Counted from the stretch's first letter, positions 25,884-35,581 are shown. The stretch: DNA of 44,705 bases from an uncultured Eubacterium sp. (GCA_900551755.1 URXK01000014.1:1-44705); one strand, 5' to 3'. Made by a program: numbers and translations. Notes: generated by a model from the letters alone, not told the origin.

Positions 25884-27020
25884 ATGTATAAATTATTAAA
25901 GACAGAAGGCAATGCTAAAAGGGGCCAGCTAGAAACTGTACACGGCACTATTCAAACTCCTGTATTTATGAATGTAGGCACAACTGCTGCTATTAAAGGA
26001 GCGGTTTCTACTGAAGATTTACAGAATATTAAGTGTCAGGTTGAGCTTTCTAATACTTATCACCTTCATTTAAGACCAGGAGATAAGGTGGTTAAAAAAC
26101 TTGGTGGTCTTCATAAGTTTATGGTTTGGGACAAACCTATCCTTACAGACTCTGGCGGATTTCAGGTTTTTTCTCTTACTACACTTAGAAAAATCAAAGA
26201 AGAGGGTGTTTACTTTAATTCGCACATTGATGGTCACAAAATATTTATGGGACCTGAAGAAAGTATGACAATTCAATCAAACTTAGCATCAACTATTGCT
26301 ATGGCATTTGATGAATGTCCTCCATCTCTTGCAGATAGGTCATATATTCAAAAGTCTGTTGAAAGAACAACTCGTTGGCTTGAGCGATGTATTGTTAAAA
26401 TGAATGAGCTTAATTCACTTGAGGATACTATAAATAAACATCAACTACTGTTTGGTATCAATCAGGGTGGTACATTAAAGGATATTAGAATTGAACACGC
26501 TAAAAGAATAAGTGAGTTTGATTTGCCAGGATATGCTATTGGCGGTCTTGCTGTAGGAGAAAGTCACGAGAAGATGTATGAAACAATTGAAAATGTAGTT
26601 CCATATTTACCTAAAAATAAGCCAACTTATTTAATGGGTGTAGGTACTCCTGCTAATATTCTTGAAGCTGTTGATAGAGGTGTTGACTTTTTTGATTGTG
26701 TATTACCAGCTAGAAATGGTAGACACGCAAATGTTTATACCAATAAAGGTAAGTTAAATTTACTTAATGCTAAGTATGAGCTTGATGATACACCAATAGA
26801 TAATGAATGTCATTGTCCAACTTGTCAAAAGTACAGCAAAGCATATATTAGACATTTATTTAAGGCTAAGGAAATGCTTGCAATGCGACTTTGTGTTATT
26901 CACAATCTTTATTTCTTCAATAATATGATGGAAGAAATAAGAAATGCTCTTGATGAAGGTAAGTTTTCAGAATATAAAAAAATGCGATTAGAAGGCTTTC
27001 TTGAAAACGACAAAAAATGA
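25884..27020 (+). CDS. tgt: tRNA-guanine transglycosylase
   Basis: A 378-residue TIM-barrel enzyme exchanging guanine-34 of certain tRNAs for preQ1 in queuosine synthesis. Motifs: TDSGGFQVFSL (active-site Asp), INQGGT, YAIGGLAVGES, the nucleophile region FDCVLPARNGRHAN, and the zinc site CxCxxC...H (CHCPTC, then H in CVIHNLYF). AAGAGG precedes the ATG at 25884; the open frame extends upstream without support. purL follows after 31 bases. queA, often next to tgt, is not in the window. Confidence 0.96.
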   Translation: MYKLLKTEGNAKRGQLETVHGTIQTPVFMNVGTTAAIKGAVSTEDLQNIKCQVELSNTYHLHLRPGDKVVKKLGGLHKFMVWDKPILTDSGGFQVFSLTTLRKIKEEGVYFNSHIDGHKIFMGPEESMTIQSNLASTIAMAFDECPPSLADRSYIQKSVERTTRWLERCIVKMNELNSLEDTINKHQLLFGINQGGTLKDIRIEHAKRISEFDLPGYAIGGLAVGESHEKMYETIENVVPYLPKNKPTYLMGVGTPANILEAVDRGVDFFDCVLPARNGRHANVYTNKGKLNLLNAKYELDDTPIDNECHCPTCQKYSKAYIRHLFKAKEMLAMRLCVIHNLYFFNNMMEEIRNALDEGKFSEYKKMRLEGFLENDKK

Positions 27021-27051
27021 AATTAATATATAAACAGAAAGGATAACTATT

Positions 27052-30000
27052 ATGTCTATTAAAAGAATTTTTGTAGAAAAGAAAAAAGGCTGTGATATTG
27101 AGGCTAGCCAGCTCTTTGCTGATATTAAGGAGAATTTTGAAATATCAGCTCTTGAAGGTTTAAGAATACTTTACAGATATGATGTAGAAGATATATCTGA
27201 TGAGGCTTTTGCTGTAGCTGAAAAAACTATTTTCTCAGAACCTCCTGTTGATAATGTTTATCTTGAAAAGTTTGATATGGCTGAAGATGAAGTAGCTTTT
27301 GGTATGGAATATTTACCAGGTCAGTATGACCAGCGAGCTGACTCTGCTATGCAGTGTGTTCAGATTATATCTGGTGATGATAACGCTGTTATTAATGCTG
27401 CTAAAATTTTTGTTTTAAAGGGTAAATTAACAGTAGGTGATATTGAAAAGATTAAGAACTATTGTATCAACCCTGTTGACTCAAGAGAGGCTTCAATGGA
27501 AAAGCCAGAAACATTAAGAATGAAGCTTAATATTCCAGAAACTGTTGAAACATTAACTGGTTTTATTGACAAAAATGAAGAAGAACTTCTTGCATTAAGA
27601 GCTGAAATGGGTCTTGCAATGAGTGATGCTGATATTATTTTCTGTCAGAAATATTTTAAGGATACTGAAAAGAGAGACCCTAGCATTACTGAAATTAAGG
27701 TTATTGATACTTATTGGTCTGACCATTGTAGACATACTACTTTTGCAACAAATATAACAGATGTTAAATTTGAAGATGGCAAGTATAAGAAAGTAATTGA
27801 AGATGCTTATAATATGTATCTTGACTTGAAGAAAGATTTAGGCAGAGAAAATAAGCCACAGTGTTTAATGGATATTGCAGTTATGGGTATGCGTGCATTA
27901 AAGGCTCAGGGCAAGCTTGCTAATTTTGATGAATCAGAAGAAATTAATGCTTGTAGCATTGTTGTTCCAGTTGATATTGATGGTAAGACAGAAGATTACC
28001 TTATTATGTTCAAGAACGAAACTCATAATCACCCAACAGAAATTGAACCTTTTGGTGGTGCAGCAACTTGTATTGGTGGTTGTATAAGAGACCCACTTTC
28101 AGGTAGAAGTTATGTATATCAGGCAATGAGAGTTACTGGTGCTGGTGACCCTACAGTTCCTGTACAGGATACTATTGATGGTAAGCTTCCACAGTCTAAG
28201 CTTGTTCGTTCTGCTGCTCACGGTTATAGTTCTTATGGTAACCAGATTGGCCTTGCTACTGGTCAGGTTACAGAAATCTATGATGAAGGCTATGTTGCTA
28301 AGAGAATGGAAATCGGTGCTGTTATAGCTGCTGCTAAAAAGAGTGATGTTGTAAGAGAAAGACCTGAAAAGGGTGACATTATTATATTAACTGGTGGTAG
28401 AACAGGTAGAGATGGTTGCGGTGGTGCAACTGGTTCTTCTAAGGAACATAATACAGAGTCTATTCATACTTGTGGTGCTGAAGTTCAAAAGGGTAATGCA
28501 CCTACAGAGAGAAAGATACAGAGATTATTTAGAAATTCTGAAGTAAGTAGAATGATTAAGAGATGTAACGACTTTGGTGCAGGTGGTGTATCTGTTGCTA
28601 TTGGCGAACTTGCAGATGGTCTTGAAATTAATCTTGACTTAGTACCTAAGAAATATGAAGGTCTTGACGGCACTGAACTTGCTATTTCTGAATCTCAGGA
28701 AAGAATGGCTGTTGTTGTTGATAAAAATGATGTAGATAGATTTATTAAGTTTGCTAATGAAGAAAACCTTGAAGCTACAGTTGTTGCAGAAGTAACAGAT
28801 GACAGAAGATTAAAGATGTTCTGGAATGGCAACGATATTGTAAATATTTCAAGAGATTTCCTTGACACAAATGGTGCTGCACAGTATACAACAGTAGAGG
28901 TTAAGTCACCTGCTGAAAAGCCTGCTAAGATTGAAACTGCTGGCAATATTAAGGAAAAATGGCTTGAAGTTCTTTCTGACTTAAATGTAGCTTGTCAAAA
29001 GGGTCTTTCTGAAAGATTTGACTCAACTATTGGTGCTGGTACAGTTCTTATGCCATTTGGTGGTAAAAATCAGCTTACTCCAGTAGAAGCAATGGCTGCT
29101 AAAGTACCTGTTTTAGAAGGTGATACAACTACAGCTACACTTATGAGTTTTGGCTATAATCCAAAGGTTGCTAAGTGGAGTCCTTTCCACGGTGCATTAT
29201 ATGCCGTAGTTGAATCTGTTGCTAAAATTGTTGCAACTGGTGGTAATTATGATTCTTGTAGACTTACTTTCCAGGAATACTTTGAAAGATTAGGTAATGC
29301 ACCTGAAAGATGGGGCAAACCATTTAGTGCATTGCTTGGTGCTTTAGTTGCACAGATGAAGCTTGGTACAGCTTCAATTGGTGGTAAGGATAGTATGTCT
29401 GGTACATTTAATGATTTAGATGTTCCACCTACATTAGTTTCATTCGCTGTTGATGTTTCAGATGTTAATACTATTATTTCACCTGAACTTAAGACTATTG
29501 AAAGCTATATTGTTAAAATTACAACTAAATATGATGATAATGATTTACCTGTATTTGATTCACTTATTAAGAATTTCAAGTTAGTTAGTAAGCTTATTAA
29601 AAATAAGGCTGTTACTGCTGCTTCTACAATTGGTCAGGGTGGTGTTGCTGCAGCTTTAAGTAAAATGGCATTTGGTAATGACATTGGTTTTGAAATAAAT
29701 GATGATGATTTATTTAATTATAATTATGGTTCATTTATTCTTGAAATGCCAGGTGATGAGGAGTCAGTTAAGGAACTTTTAGCAGGTTATGATTATAAGC
29801 TAATTGGCGAAACAATTGAAGAGAACATATTTAAGGTAAATGGTGAAGATATAACCATTGAAGAGGCTAAAAAGACTTGGTTTAAGCCACTTGAAAAAAT
29901 ATTCCCAACTAAGTATTATAGTGCATTTGATACAAAGGATATTACTCTTAAACCATTTGAAGTTGCTGTTAAAAAGCACACTGGTAAGGGCATTGCTGCA

Positions 30001-30795
30001 CCTAGAGTATTCATTCCTGTATTCCCAGGTACTAATTGTGAATATGATACTAAGAAGGCTTTTGAAAATGCCGGTGCTATTGCTGATACTCTTGTTATAA
30101 GTAACCTTAAGAATGAATGGCTTGCTGAGAGTATTGATAAAATGGCTGAGATGATTAATAATAGTCAAATTATTATGATTCCTGGCGGTTTCTCTGCTGG
30201 TGATGAGCCAGAGGGTTCTGGTAAATTTATCGCTGCTGTATTTAGAAATCCAAAGGTTAGAGAGGCTACTATGAACTTACTTAAGAACAGAGATGGTCTT
30301 ATGTTAGGTATTTGTAATGGTTTCCAGGCACTTATTAAACTTGGTCTTGTACCTTATGGTGAAATTAGAGATATGGAAGAAACAGCTCCAACTCTTACAT
30401 TTAATACAATTGGTCGTCACGTATCTTGCCTTGCAGATACTAAGATTATTTCTGATAAGTCACCTTGGTTATGGAATACTGCAGTTGGTCAGGTTCATAG
30501 AGTAGCTTTCTCACACGGTGAAGGTAGATTTATGGCTGATGAAGCTACTATTAAGGCTCTTGCTGAAAATGGTCAGATTGCAACTCAATATGTAAATGTT
30601 AATGGTGAACCAACTTATGATATTAAGTATAACCCAAATGGCTCTATATATGCTGTTGAAGGTATTACTAGTCCTGATGGTAGAGTATTAGGTAAGATGG
30701 GTCATTCAGAAAGAATTGGCAATGGTGTATTTACTAATGTACCAGGTGAAAAGGACCAGAAGATATTTATTTCAGGTGTTGAATATTTTAAATAA
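27052..30795 (+). CDS. purL: Phosphoribosylformylglycinamidine synthase, single-chain
   Basis: A 1,247-residue enzyme of purine synthesis, making FGAM from FGAR, glutamine and ATP. The N-terminal PurS-like and PurL halves carry DTYWSDHCRHTTF and the FKNETHNHPTEIEPFGGAATCIGG motif. The C-terminal glutamine amidotransferase domain (about 980-1247) has C1088 in LGICNGFQ and the His-Glu pair in FSHGEGRF. Many Firmicutes split this into purS, purQ and purL; here it is one chain, as in several Clostridia and in proteobacteria. No other pur genes are nearby. The ribosome-binding site is AAAGGA. Confidence 0.96.
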   Translation: MSIKRIFVEKKKGCDIEASQLFADIKENFEISALEGLRILYRYDVEDISDEAFAVAEKTIFSEPPVDNVYLEKFDMAEDEVAFGMEYLPGQYDQRADSAMQCVQIISGDDNAVINAAKIFVLKGKLTVGDIEKIKNYCINPVDSREASMEKPETLRMKLNIPETVETLTGFIDKNEEELLALRAEMGLAMSDADIIFCQKYFKDTEKRDPSITEIKVIDTYWSDHCRHTTFATNITDVKFEDGKYKKVIEDAYNMYLDLKKDLGRENKPQCLMDIAVMGMRALKAQGKLANFDESEEINACSIVVPVDIDGKTEDYLIMFKNETHNHPTEIEPFGGAATCIGGCIRDPLSGRSYVYQAMRVTGAGDPTVPVQDTIDGKLPQSKLVRSAAHGYSSYGNQIGLATGQVTEIYDEGYVAKRMEIGAVIAAAKKSDVVRERPEKGDIIILTGGRTGRDGCGGATGSSKEHNTESIHTCGAEVQKGNAPTERKIQRLFRNSEVSRMIKRCNDFGAGGVSVAIGELADGLEINLDLVPKKYEGLDGTELAISESQERMAVVVDKNDVDRFIKFANEENLEATVVAEVTDDRRLKMFWNGNDIVNISRDFLDTNGAAQYTTVEVKSPAEKPAKIETAGNIKEKWLEVLSDLNVACQKGLSERFDSTIGAGTVLMPFGGKNQLTPVEAMAAKVPVLEGDTTTATLMSFGYNPKVAKWSPFHGALYAVVESVAKIVATGGNYDSCRLTFQEYFERLGNAPERWGKPFSALLGALVAQMKLGTASIGGKDSMSGTFNDLDVPPTLVSFAVDVSDVNTIISPELKTIESYIVKITTKYDDNDLPVFDSLIKNFKLVSKLIKNKAVTAASTIGQGGVAAALSKMAFGNDIGFEINDDDLFNYNYGSFILEMPGDEESVKELLAGYDYKLIGETIEENIFKVNGEDITIEEAKKTWFKPLEKIFPTKYYSAFDTKDITLKPFEVAVKKHTGKGIAAPRVFIPVFPGTNCEYDTKKAFENAGAIADTLVISNLKNEWLAESIDKMAEMINNSQIIMIPGGFSAGDEPEGSGKFIAAVFRNPKVREATMNLLKNRDGLMLGICNGFQALIKLGLVPYGEIRDMEETAPTLTFNTIGRHVSCLADTKIISDKSPWLWNTAVGQVHRVAFSHGEGRFMADEATIKALAENGQIATQYVNVNGEPTYDIKYNPNGSIYAVEGITSPDGRVLGKMGHSERIGNGVFTNVPGEKDQKIFISGVEYFK

Positions 30796-30808
30796 TATAT
30801 ATTTAATT

Positions 30809-30843
30809 AGAGTATGTCTTATTGAATATATAAGGCATACTCT
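30809..30843 (+). terminator. Hairpin after purL
   Basis: A 14-bp stem AGAGTATGTCTTAT/ATAAGGCATACTCT with one T-G pair. It is followed by GAATAAA rather than T residues, so it may be a stabilising 3' hairpin rather than an efficient terminator. Confidence 0.5.
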
Positions 30844-30977
30844 GAATAAAATAAAGATTGCAGGGTATAATTATAGTTAAAAGTAGTATATTTTGCATAA
30901 TTTCTTGTAAATTTGTTTAACAAAATTGTAGCATATTGATAAATATTAAAATTTTACACTAATTTTAAAAAAAAATG

Positions 30978-31006
30978 TTTAAAGATGTGGAAATTTGTGC
31001 TATAAT
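30978..31006 (+). promoter_or_regulatory. gap promoter P1
   Basis: TTTAAA (30978-30983), 17-base spacer, TATAAT (31001-31006) preceded by TGC, an extended -10 element. Confidence 0.6.
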
Positions 31007-31028
31007 TAGGTTTAGTTAATGTTATGAA

Positions 31029-31057
31029 TTGACTTATTATATTGTTATATTTATAAC
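31029..31057 (+). promoter_or_regulatory. gap promoter P2
   Basis: TTGACT (31029-31034), 17-base spacer, TATAAC (31052-31057). The -35 hexamer differs from consensus at one base. Confidence 0.6.
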
Positions 31058-31067
31058 ATACTGTCTT

Positions 31068-31086
31068 GCAAAACCTTGTGTTTTGC
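31068..31086 (+). promoter_or_regulatory. 5'-leader hairpin of gap mRNA
   Basis: GCAAAAC (31068-31074) pairs with GTTTTGC (31080-31086) around CTTGT. It would lie within a few bases of the 5' end of the P2 transcript and well upstream of the AGGAGG site, as expected of a stabilising hairpin. Confidence 0.5.
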
Positions 31087-31121
31087 GTGATATTTATTTA
31101 TTTTTTAGGAGGAAATAAAAA

Positions 31122-32132
31122 ATGGTTAAAGTTGCTATTAATGGTTTTGGTCGTATTGGTAGACTTGCTTTCAGACAGATGTTCGCTGCTGATGGTTACG
31201 AAGTTGTTGCTATCAACGATTTAACTGCACCAAGAGTATTAGCTCACTTATTAAAGTATGATTCAACTCAGGGTAAGTTCAACGGTACTGTTGAAGCTAA
31301 GGAATCTTCTATCGTTGTAAACGGTAAGGAAATCGAAATTTACAAAGAGGCTGATGCTTCTAAGCTTCCTTGGGGCGAATTAGATGTAGATGTAGTACTT
31401 GAGTGTACTGGTTTCTATACTTCTAAGGATAAGGCTTCTGCTCACCTTACAGCAGGTGCTAAGAAGGTTGTTATTTCTGCTCCAGCAGGTAATGACTTAC
31501 CTACAATCGTATTCAGCGTAAACGAGAAGACTTTAACAGCTGATGATAAGATTATCTCTGCTGCTTCTTGTACTACTAACTGTTTAGCTCCTATGGCTAA
31601 GGCTCTTAACGAGTATGCTCCTATTCAGGCTGGTATTATGTCAACTATCCACGCTTACACTGGTGACCAGATGACTCTTGATGGTCCTCAGAGAAAGGGT
31701 GACTTAAGAAGATCTAGAGCTGCTGCTGTTAATATCGTTCCTAACTCTACTGGTGCTGCTAAGGCTATCGGTTTAGTTATTCCAGAACTTAACGGTAAGT
31801 TAATCGGTTCTGCTCAGAGAGTTCCAGTTCCTACTGGTTCTACTACTATCCTTACAGCTGTTGTTAAGGGTGCTGATGTAACTGTTGAAGGTATCAATGC
31901 TGCTATGAAGGTTGCTGCTTCTGATTCTTTCGGTTACAATGAAGACGAAATCGTTTCTTCTGATATTGTTGGTATCACTTATGGTTCATTATTTGATTCA
32001 ACTCAGACAATGGTAAATAAGATTGCTGATGATTTATATGAAGTACAGGTTGTTTCTTGGTATGATAACGAAAATTCTTACACTAGCCAGATGGTAAGAA
32101 CTATCAAGTATTTTGCTGAGTTAGACAAGTAA
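31122..32132 (+). CDS. gap: Glyceraldehyde-3-phosphate dehydrogenase
   Basis: A 336-residue glycolytic enzyme making 1,3-bisphosphoglycerate with NAD. It has [14 protein letters not shown] at the N-terminus for nucleotide binding, the active-site C150 in [11 protein letters not shown], and the C-terminal [22 protein letters not shown] precedes the ATG. Codon use is unlike its neighbours: ATC, AAC and TTC are frequent where other genes prefer ATT, AAT and TTT, a sign of very high expression. No other glycolytic gene adjoins it; it has its own promoters and terminator. Confidence 0.97.
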   Translation: MVKVAINGFGRIGRLAFRQMFAADGYEVVAINDLTAPRVLAHLLKYDSTQGKFNGTVEAKESSIVVNGKEIEIYKEADASKLPWGELDVDVVLECTGFYTSKDKASAHLTAGAKKVVISAPAGNDLPTIVFSVNEKTLTADDKIISAASCTTNCLAPMAKALNEYAPIQAGIMSTIHAYTGDQMTLDGPQRKGDLRRSRAAAVNIVPNSTGAAKAIGLVIPELNGKLIGSAQRVPVPTGSTTILTAVVKGADVTVEGINAAMKVAASDSFGYNEDEIVSSDIVGITYGSLFDSTQTMVNKIADDLYEVQVVSWYDNENSYTSQMVRTIKYFAELDK

Positions 32133-32149
32133 TTCAATTAAAAACTATG

Positions 32150-32179
32150 TTGTTTTTGAGAGCTGTTATTTAATATAAT
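32150..32179 (+). promoter_or_regulatory. Promoter overlapping the gap terminator
   Basis: TTGTTT (32150-32155), 18-base spacer, TATAAT (32174-32179). The -10 element lies within the terminator stem, and the first possible ATG of the next gene (32178) overlaps it. Confidence 0.45.
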
Positions 32180-32191
32180 GGCTCTCTTTTT
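32158..32191 (+). terminator. Terminator after gap
   Basis: GAGAGC (32158-32163) pairs with GCTCTC (32181-32186), and the stem continues inward through TGTTAT/ATAATG with wobble pairs; TTTTT follows (32187-32191). Confidence 0.8.
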
Positions 32192-32921
32192 GTATGGGTA
32201 TGTTATGTATTTTTTAGGTTTATTAATGATTATTTACTATTTTATAATAGTAATATTAAATGGATTTGGAACATCATTTTCTTTGTTTTGGCTTATATTT
32301 GGAATATTTTTTGCATTATCTTATTTTTATAGAAAACAGAAAATATATAGAATATTAAACTATATTACAAAAATAATTATTTGTATATTCTGCGTATTTC
32401 AAATATTTCTTGTTTATTATATGAACACTGAAACAGTTGATAATGCTGATTATGTTATTGTACTTGGAGCAAAAGTAAATGGTACGATTCCTAGTGATGC
32501 TCTAATGTCAAGGATAGAAAAGTGTGCAGACTATATGCAAACACATAAAAATTCTATAGCTATAGCATCTGGTGGTAAAGGTTTAAATGAAGATATTAGT
32601 GAAGCAGAAGCTATAAAAAAAGAACTAATAAATAAGGGCATTGAAGAAAATAGAATTTTGACAGAAAATAAATCAAGAACTACTGTTGAAAATATTAAGT
32701 ATTCTGCAAAATTAATAAGTAAATATAAAAAAGTTGCTGTTATTACTAGTGATTACCATATATTTAGAGCTTTAATTATTTGTAAGTCCTATGGAATTAA
32801 TGCAGTAGGTGGCATTGGAGTTTCATCAAATAAGTATATGTTTATTCATAATGCTACACGAGAATTCTTAACATTTTGTATTGATTTATTTAAAGGAAAT
32901 ATAAAAGTTTATTTTAGCTAA
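32178..32921 (+). CDS. YdcF/SanA-like DUF218 membrane protein
   Basis: Up to 247 residues. Three hydrophobic segments (about 8-30, 33-52 and 63-82) are followed by a DUF218 domain with DYVIVLGAKVNG, ASGGKGLNEDISEAEAIKKEL, ENKSRTTVENIKYSAKLI and VITSDYHIFRA. DUF218 proteins are envelope-associated and some are linked to cell-wall integrity; the reaction is unknown. The start is uncertain. The ATG at 32178 lies inside the gap terminator and a -10 element, so in-frame ATGs at 32205 or 32226 (AGGT five bases upstream) are more likely starts. The outer limit is given here. Confidence 0.8.
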   Translation: MALFLYGYVMYFLGLLMIIYYFIIVILNGFGTSFSLFWLIFGIFFALSYFYRKQKIYRILNYITKIIICIFCVFQIFLVYYMNTETVDNADYVIVLGAKVNGTIPSDALMSRIEKCADYMQTHKNSIAIASGGKGLNEDISEAEAIKKELINKGIEENRILTENKSRTTVENIKYSAKLISKYKKVAVITSDYHIFRALIICKSYGINAVGGIGVSSNKYMFIHNATREFLTFCIDLFKGNIKVYFS

Positions 32922-32929
32922 CTAAAGTG

Positions 32930-32958
32930 TTGATTTTATGCTTTTTTTGTGTTATTAT
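32930..32958 (+). promoter_or_regulatory. Promoter with extended -10 for hom
   Basis: TTGATT (32930-32935), 17-base spacer, TATTAT (32953-32958) preceded by TGT. Confidence 0.65.
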
Positions 32959-32990
32959 ATACCTAAATATTTTTACAAGGGAGAATAAAA

Positions 32991-34268
32991 ATGAAAGATA
33001 TTAAAGTTGCAATTCTTGGTGCTGGTACAGTTGGTACTGGTGTTTACAAATTAATAAATAAGCAAAAAGATGAAATGATTCATAAAATTGGCGGTAATAT
33101 GGAAATTGCTAAAATTCTTGTTAGAAATAAAAGCAAAGCAAGAGATGGCATAGATAATTCGTTATTAACTGATGATTTTAATGAAATTTTAAATGATGAT
33201 AGTATTAATATTGTAGTTGAAGTTATGGGTGGTATTGAGCCAGCTAAAACTTATATTGAGGCTGCATTAAGAAAAGGCAAGCACATTGTAACAGCTAATA
33301 AGGATTTAATGGCATCTCAAGGTCACGAACTTATGGATATTGCAAAGGAAAATAAGTGTGATATTCTTTTTGAAGCTGCTGTAGCTGGTGCTATTCCTAT
33401 TATTAGACCTTTAAAGCAGTGTCTTGCAGGTAATTATATATCTGAAATTTTAGGTATAGTAAATGGTACAACTAACTTTATACTTACTAAAATGACAAAA
33501 GATGGAATGGAATTTGATGATGCTCTTAAAATGGCTCAGGACTTAGGTTATGCTGAAGCTGACCCTACAGCCGATGTTGAAGGTTATGATGCTGGTAGAA
33601 AAATGGCAATTATGGCATCTATAGCTTTTAATACTAGGGTTACATTTGATGATGTTTATACTGAAGGTATAACTAAGATTACAGCTAAAGATATTAAATA
33701 TGCTAAAGATATGGATTGCGATATTAAACTTTTAGGTGTAGCTAAAAATACTGAAAATGGTATTGAAGTTAAGGTTCACCCAATGCTTATACCAAGCAAC
33801 CATTCATTAGCATCTGTTAATGACTCATTTAATGCTGTATTTGTTCACGGTGATGCTGTAGATGATGCAATGTTTATGGGTAGAGGTGCTGGCGAACTTC
33901 CAACTGCTAGTGCTGTAATGGGTGATATAATTGATGTTGCAAGAAATATTAAATTTAACTGTAATGGTAGAATTGGTTGTACTTGCTATAAGGAAATACC
34001 TATTAAAAATATTGATGACACTGAAAGCAAATTCTTTATGAGAATGCAAGTAGAAGATAGACCTGGTGTACTTGCTAGTGTTGCTAGCGTTTTAGGTAAT
34101 ACAGATGTTGGTATTGATAGAGTAATTCAGAAAACTAAGAAAAATGGTGTAGCTGAATTAGTAGTAATTACTGATTCTGTTCTTGAGAAAAACTTTAAAG
34201 ATGCTTTATCAATATTTAATGGTATGGCAATGATAAAAGAAATATCATCATTAATAAGAGTTTACTAA
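32991..34268 (+). CDS. hom: Homoserine dehydrogenase
   Basis: A 425-residue enzyme reducing aspartate semialdehyde to homoserine on the way to threonine and methionine. The N-terminal nucleotide-binding loop is AILGAGTVGTGVY. The catalytic core has NGTTNFILTKM and DLGYAEADPTADVEGYDAGRK. A C-terminal ACT domain (about 345-425) has MQVEDRPGVLASVASVLGNTDVGIDRVIQ, typical for feedback by threonine. GGGAG precedes the ATG. It is alone: thrB, thrC and aspartokinase are not adjacent. Confidence 0.96.
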   Translation: MKDIKVAILGAGTVGTGVYKLINKQKDEMIHKIGGNMEIAKILVRNKSKARDGIDNSLLTDDFNEILNDDSINIVVEVMGGIEPAKTYIEAALRKGKHIVTANKDLMASQGHELMDIAKENKCDILFEAAVAGAIPIIRPLKQCLAGNYISEILGIVNGTTNFILTKMTKDGMEFDDALKMAQDLGYAEADPTADVEGYDAGRKMAIMASIAFNTRVTFDDVYTEGITKITAKDIKYAKDMDCDIKLLGVAKNTENGIEVKVHPMLIPSNHSLASVNDSFNAVFVHGDAVDDAMFMGRGAGELPTASAVMGDIIDVARNIKFNCNGRIGCTCYKEIPIKNIDDTESKFFMRMQVEDRPGVLASVASVLGNTDVGIDRVIQKTKKNGVAELVVITDSVLEKNFKDALSIFNGMAMIKEISSLIRVY

Positions 34269-34321
34269 TTATAAAAAATAATTTAATTAATAAGATTGTT
34301 GTAAAATAAATTTATATAATG

Positions 34322-34352
34322 AAAGGGTGGTTAGAATATTTAACCACCCTTT
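34322..34352. terminator. Hairpin between convergent hom and a small gene
   Basis: A perfect 12-bp stem AAAGGGTGGTTA (34322-34333) / TAACCACCCTTT (34341-34352). The only T residues on the plus strand are those ending the stem, so efficiency is uncertain; it is placed to serve both strands. Confidence 0.6.
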
Positions 34353-34380
34353 AAAACTAAGTATAAAATTTTAAATACTA

Positions 34381-34614
34381 TTAAATAGCGTCATTACCGT
34401 ATGAAATACCTTCTGGAGTGATTGCCATACGAGCTTTTCTTTCACTTAAGAATAGAAGGTCAACAAGTCCTAAAGACTCTAATTCTTTTACAGCCTTTGT
34501 ATAGGCTTCAATTTCCTTTTCTTTTTCTGTTTTAAAATAAAATGAATAAGTATCTCCGCCCATTAAGTAGGATTGATACACTCTTTCAAATATTGCATTT
34601 GCCTCTTTTAGCAT
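34381..34614 (-). CDS. Small winged-helix-like protein, function unknown
   Basis: A 77-residue protein I do not recognise. The sequence from about residue 40 (AVKELESLGLVDLLFLSERKARMAITPEGISYG) has the helix-then-beta-wing pattern of small winged-helix DNA-binding proteins, but the first helices are not diagnostic. The start is the ATG at 34614 with AAGGGG about 7 bases upstream; a GTG three codons earlier overlaps that site. It lies next to spo0A on the same strand but 127 bases downstream of it, so it may be in the same transcript or separate. Confidence 0.65.
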   Translation of the reverse strand: MLKEANAIFERVYQSYLMGGDTYSFYFKTEKEKEIEAYTKAVKELESLGLVDLLFLSERKARMAITPEGISYGNDAI

Positions 34615-34741
34615 ACAAATCACCCCTTTAAAGTTTAATTATAATTACATTATATAGTAAGTCAACAAAAAATGCAAGAATATTATAATCAAAACAACAC
34701 ATATTTTGCAAAATATATAATTTATAAGTTATATAATAATA

Positions 34742-35530
34742 TTAAGAAGCTTTAATTTCGAGTCTTAATCTATCAGCAATTAAAGCTATAAATTCGCTGT
34801 TAGTAGGCTTTCCTTTATTATTAGACACAGTATAGCCAAATAACGAGTCAATAGCATCCACTTTGCCTCTACTCCAAGCAACTTCAATGGCGTGTCTGAT
34901 AGCTCTTTCTACTCTACTTGGAGTAGTGTTGCATTTTTTTGCAATAGCAGGGTATAGTTCTTTTGTAATATAATTAAGTACATCAATATCATTAATTGCC
35001 ATAATTATAGCTTCACGCATATAATGATAGCCTCTTATGTGGGCAGGAACGCCAACTTCGTGTAAAATATTTGTTACTCTTGTTTCTAGGTCAATATCAC
35101 TATGATTACTGTAACATAAACCAGTATTTAAAACACCTTTCTTTGTAACTGGTTCTTTGAGCTGTCTTATTCTTGATACAAGCAATTCCATATCAAAAGG
35201 TTTAGCAATATAATATTTTGCTCCTAAAGTAAATGCCTTCTGTGTAATCTGTTCGCCTGTTATTGCGGTAAGCATTATGCACATAGTATTTTTTGCCTTG
35301 TTTTCTTTATGAAGCTTTTCAAGTACACCGATACCGTCAAGTTTAGGCATAATACCATCAATTAAAGCAATATCCGGAGATTCACTTACAATTTTAGTAT
35401 AAGCTTCTTGGCCATCGTGAGCAATACTTATTATTTCCATATCTTCTTGCTTTCCGATGTAGTTGCTTAAGCAATCACAAAAATCCTTATTGTCATCAGC
35501 GATTAATACAGTTAATTTTTCTTTGTTCAT
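34742..35530 (-). CDS. spo0A: Sporulation master regulator Spo0A
   Basis: A 262-residue response regulator. The receiver domain (1-about 125) has acidic D12-D13, phospho-acceptor D58 (ALIDGIMP) and K in YYIAKPFD. The C-terminal Spo0A DNA-binding domain (about 145-262) has [18 protein letters not shown], the recognition helix that reads 0A boxes, and [21 protein letters not shown] at its end. This identifies the organism as an actual or recent spore former. spoIVB, often upstream of spo0A in Clostridia, is not here; a CYTH gene is. AGGAGG precedes the ATG. The promoter and an adjacent inverted repeat are listed separately. Confidence 0.97.
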   Translation of the reverse strand: MNKEKLTVLIADDNKDFCDCLSNYIGKQEDMEIISIAHDGQEAYTKIVSESPDIALIDGIMPKLDGIGVLEKLHKENKAKNTMCIMLTAITGEQITQKAFTLGAKYYIAKPFDMELLVSRIRQLKEPVTKKGVLNTGLCYSNHSDIDLETRVTNILHEVGVPAHIRGYHYMREAIIMAINDIDVLNYITKELYPAIAKKCNTTPSRVERAIRHAIEVAWSRGKVDAIDSLFGYTVSNNKGKPTNSEFIALIADRLRLEIKAS

Positions 35531-35581
35531 ATTTTTGTCCTCCTATTTTATAAAAAATAATATTTTATGTTCTTGGTAAAA

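Larger units (their letters stand above)
30796..31121. other. 326-base regulatory region upstream of gap
   Basis: It contains the purL 3' hairpin (30809-30843), two candidate gap promoters (30978-31006 and 31029-31057) and a 5'-leader hairpin (31068-31086). No open frame with a ribosome-binding site was seen other than gap itself. The stretch 30850-30975 is very AT-rich and I see no confident element in it. Confidence 0.6.

Noticed and set aside
30905..30923. Possible Rex operator (TTGTAAA-N5-TTAACAA) upstream of gap
   Set aside because: The spacing is one base longer than the usual 4, one arm has a mismatch, and it lies about 55 bases upstream of the nearest promoter. In such AT-rich sequence this is weak.
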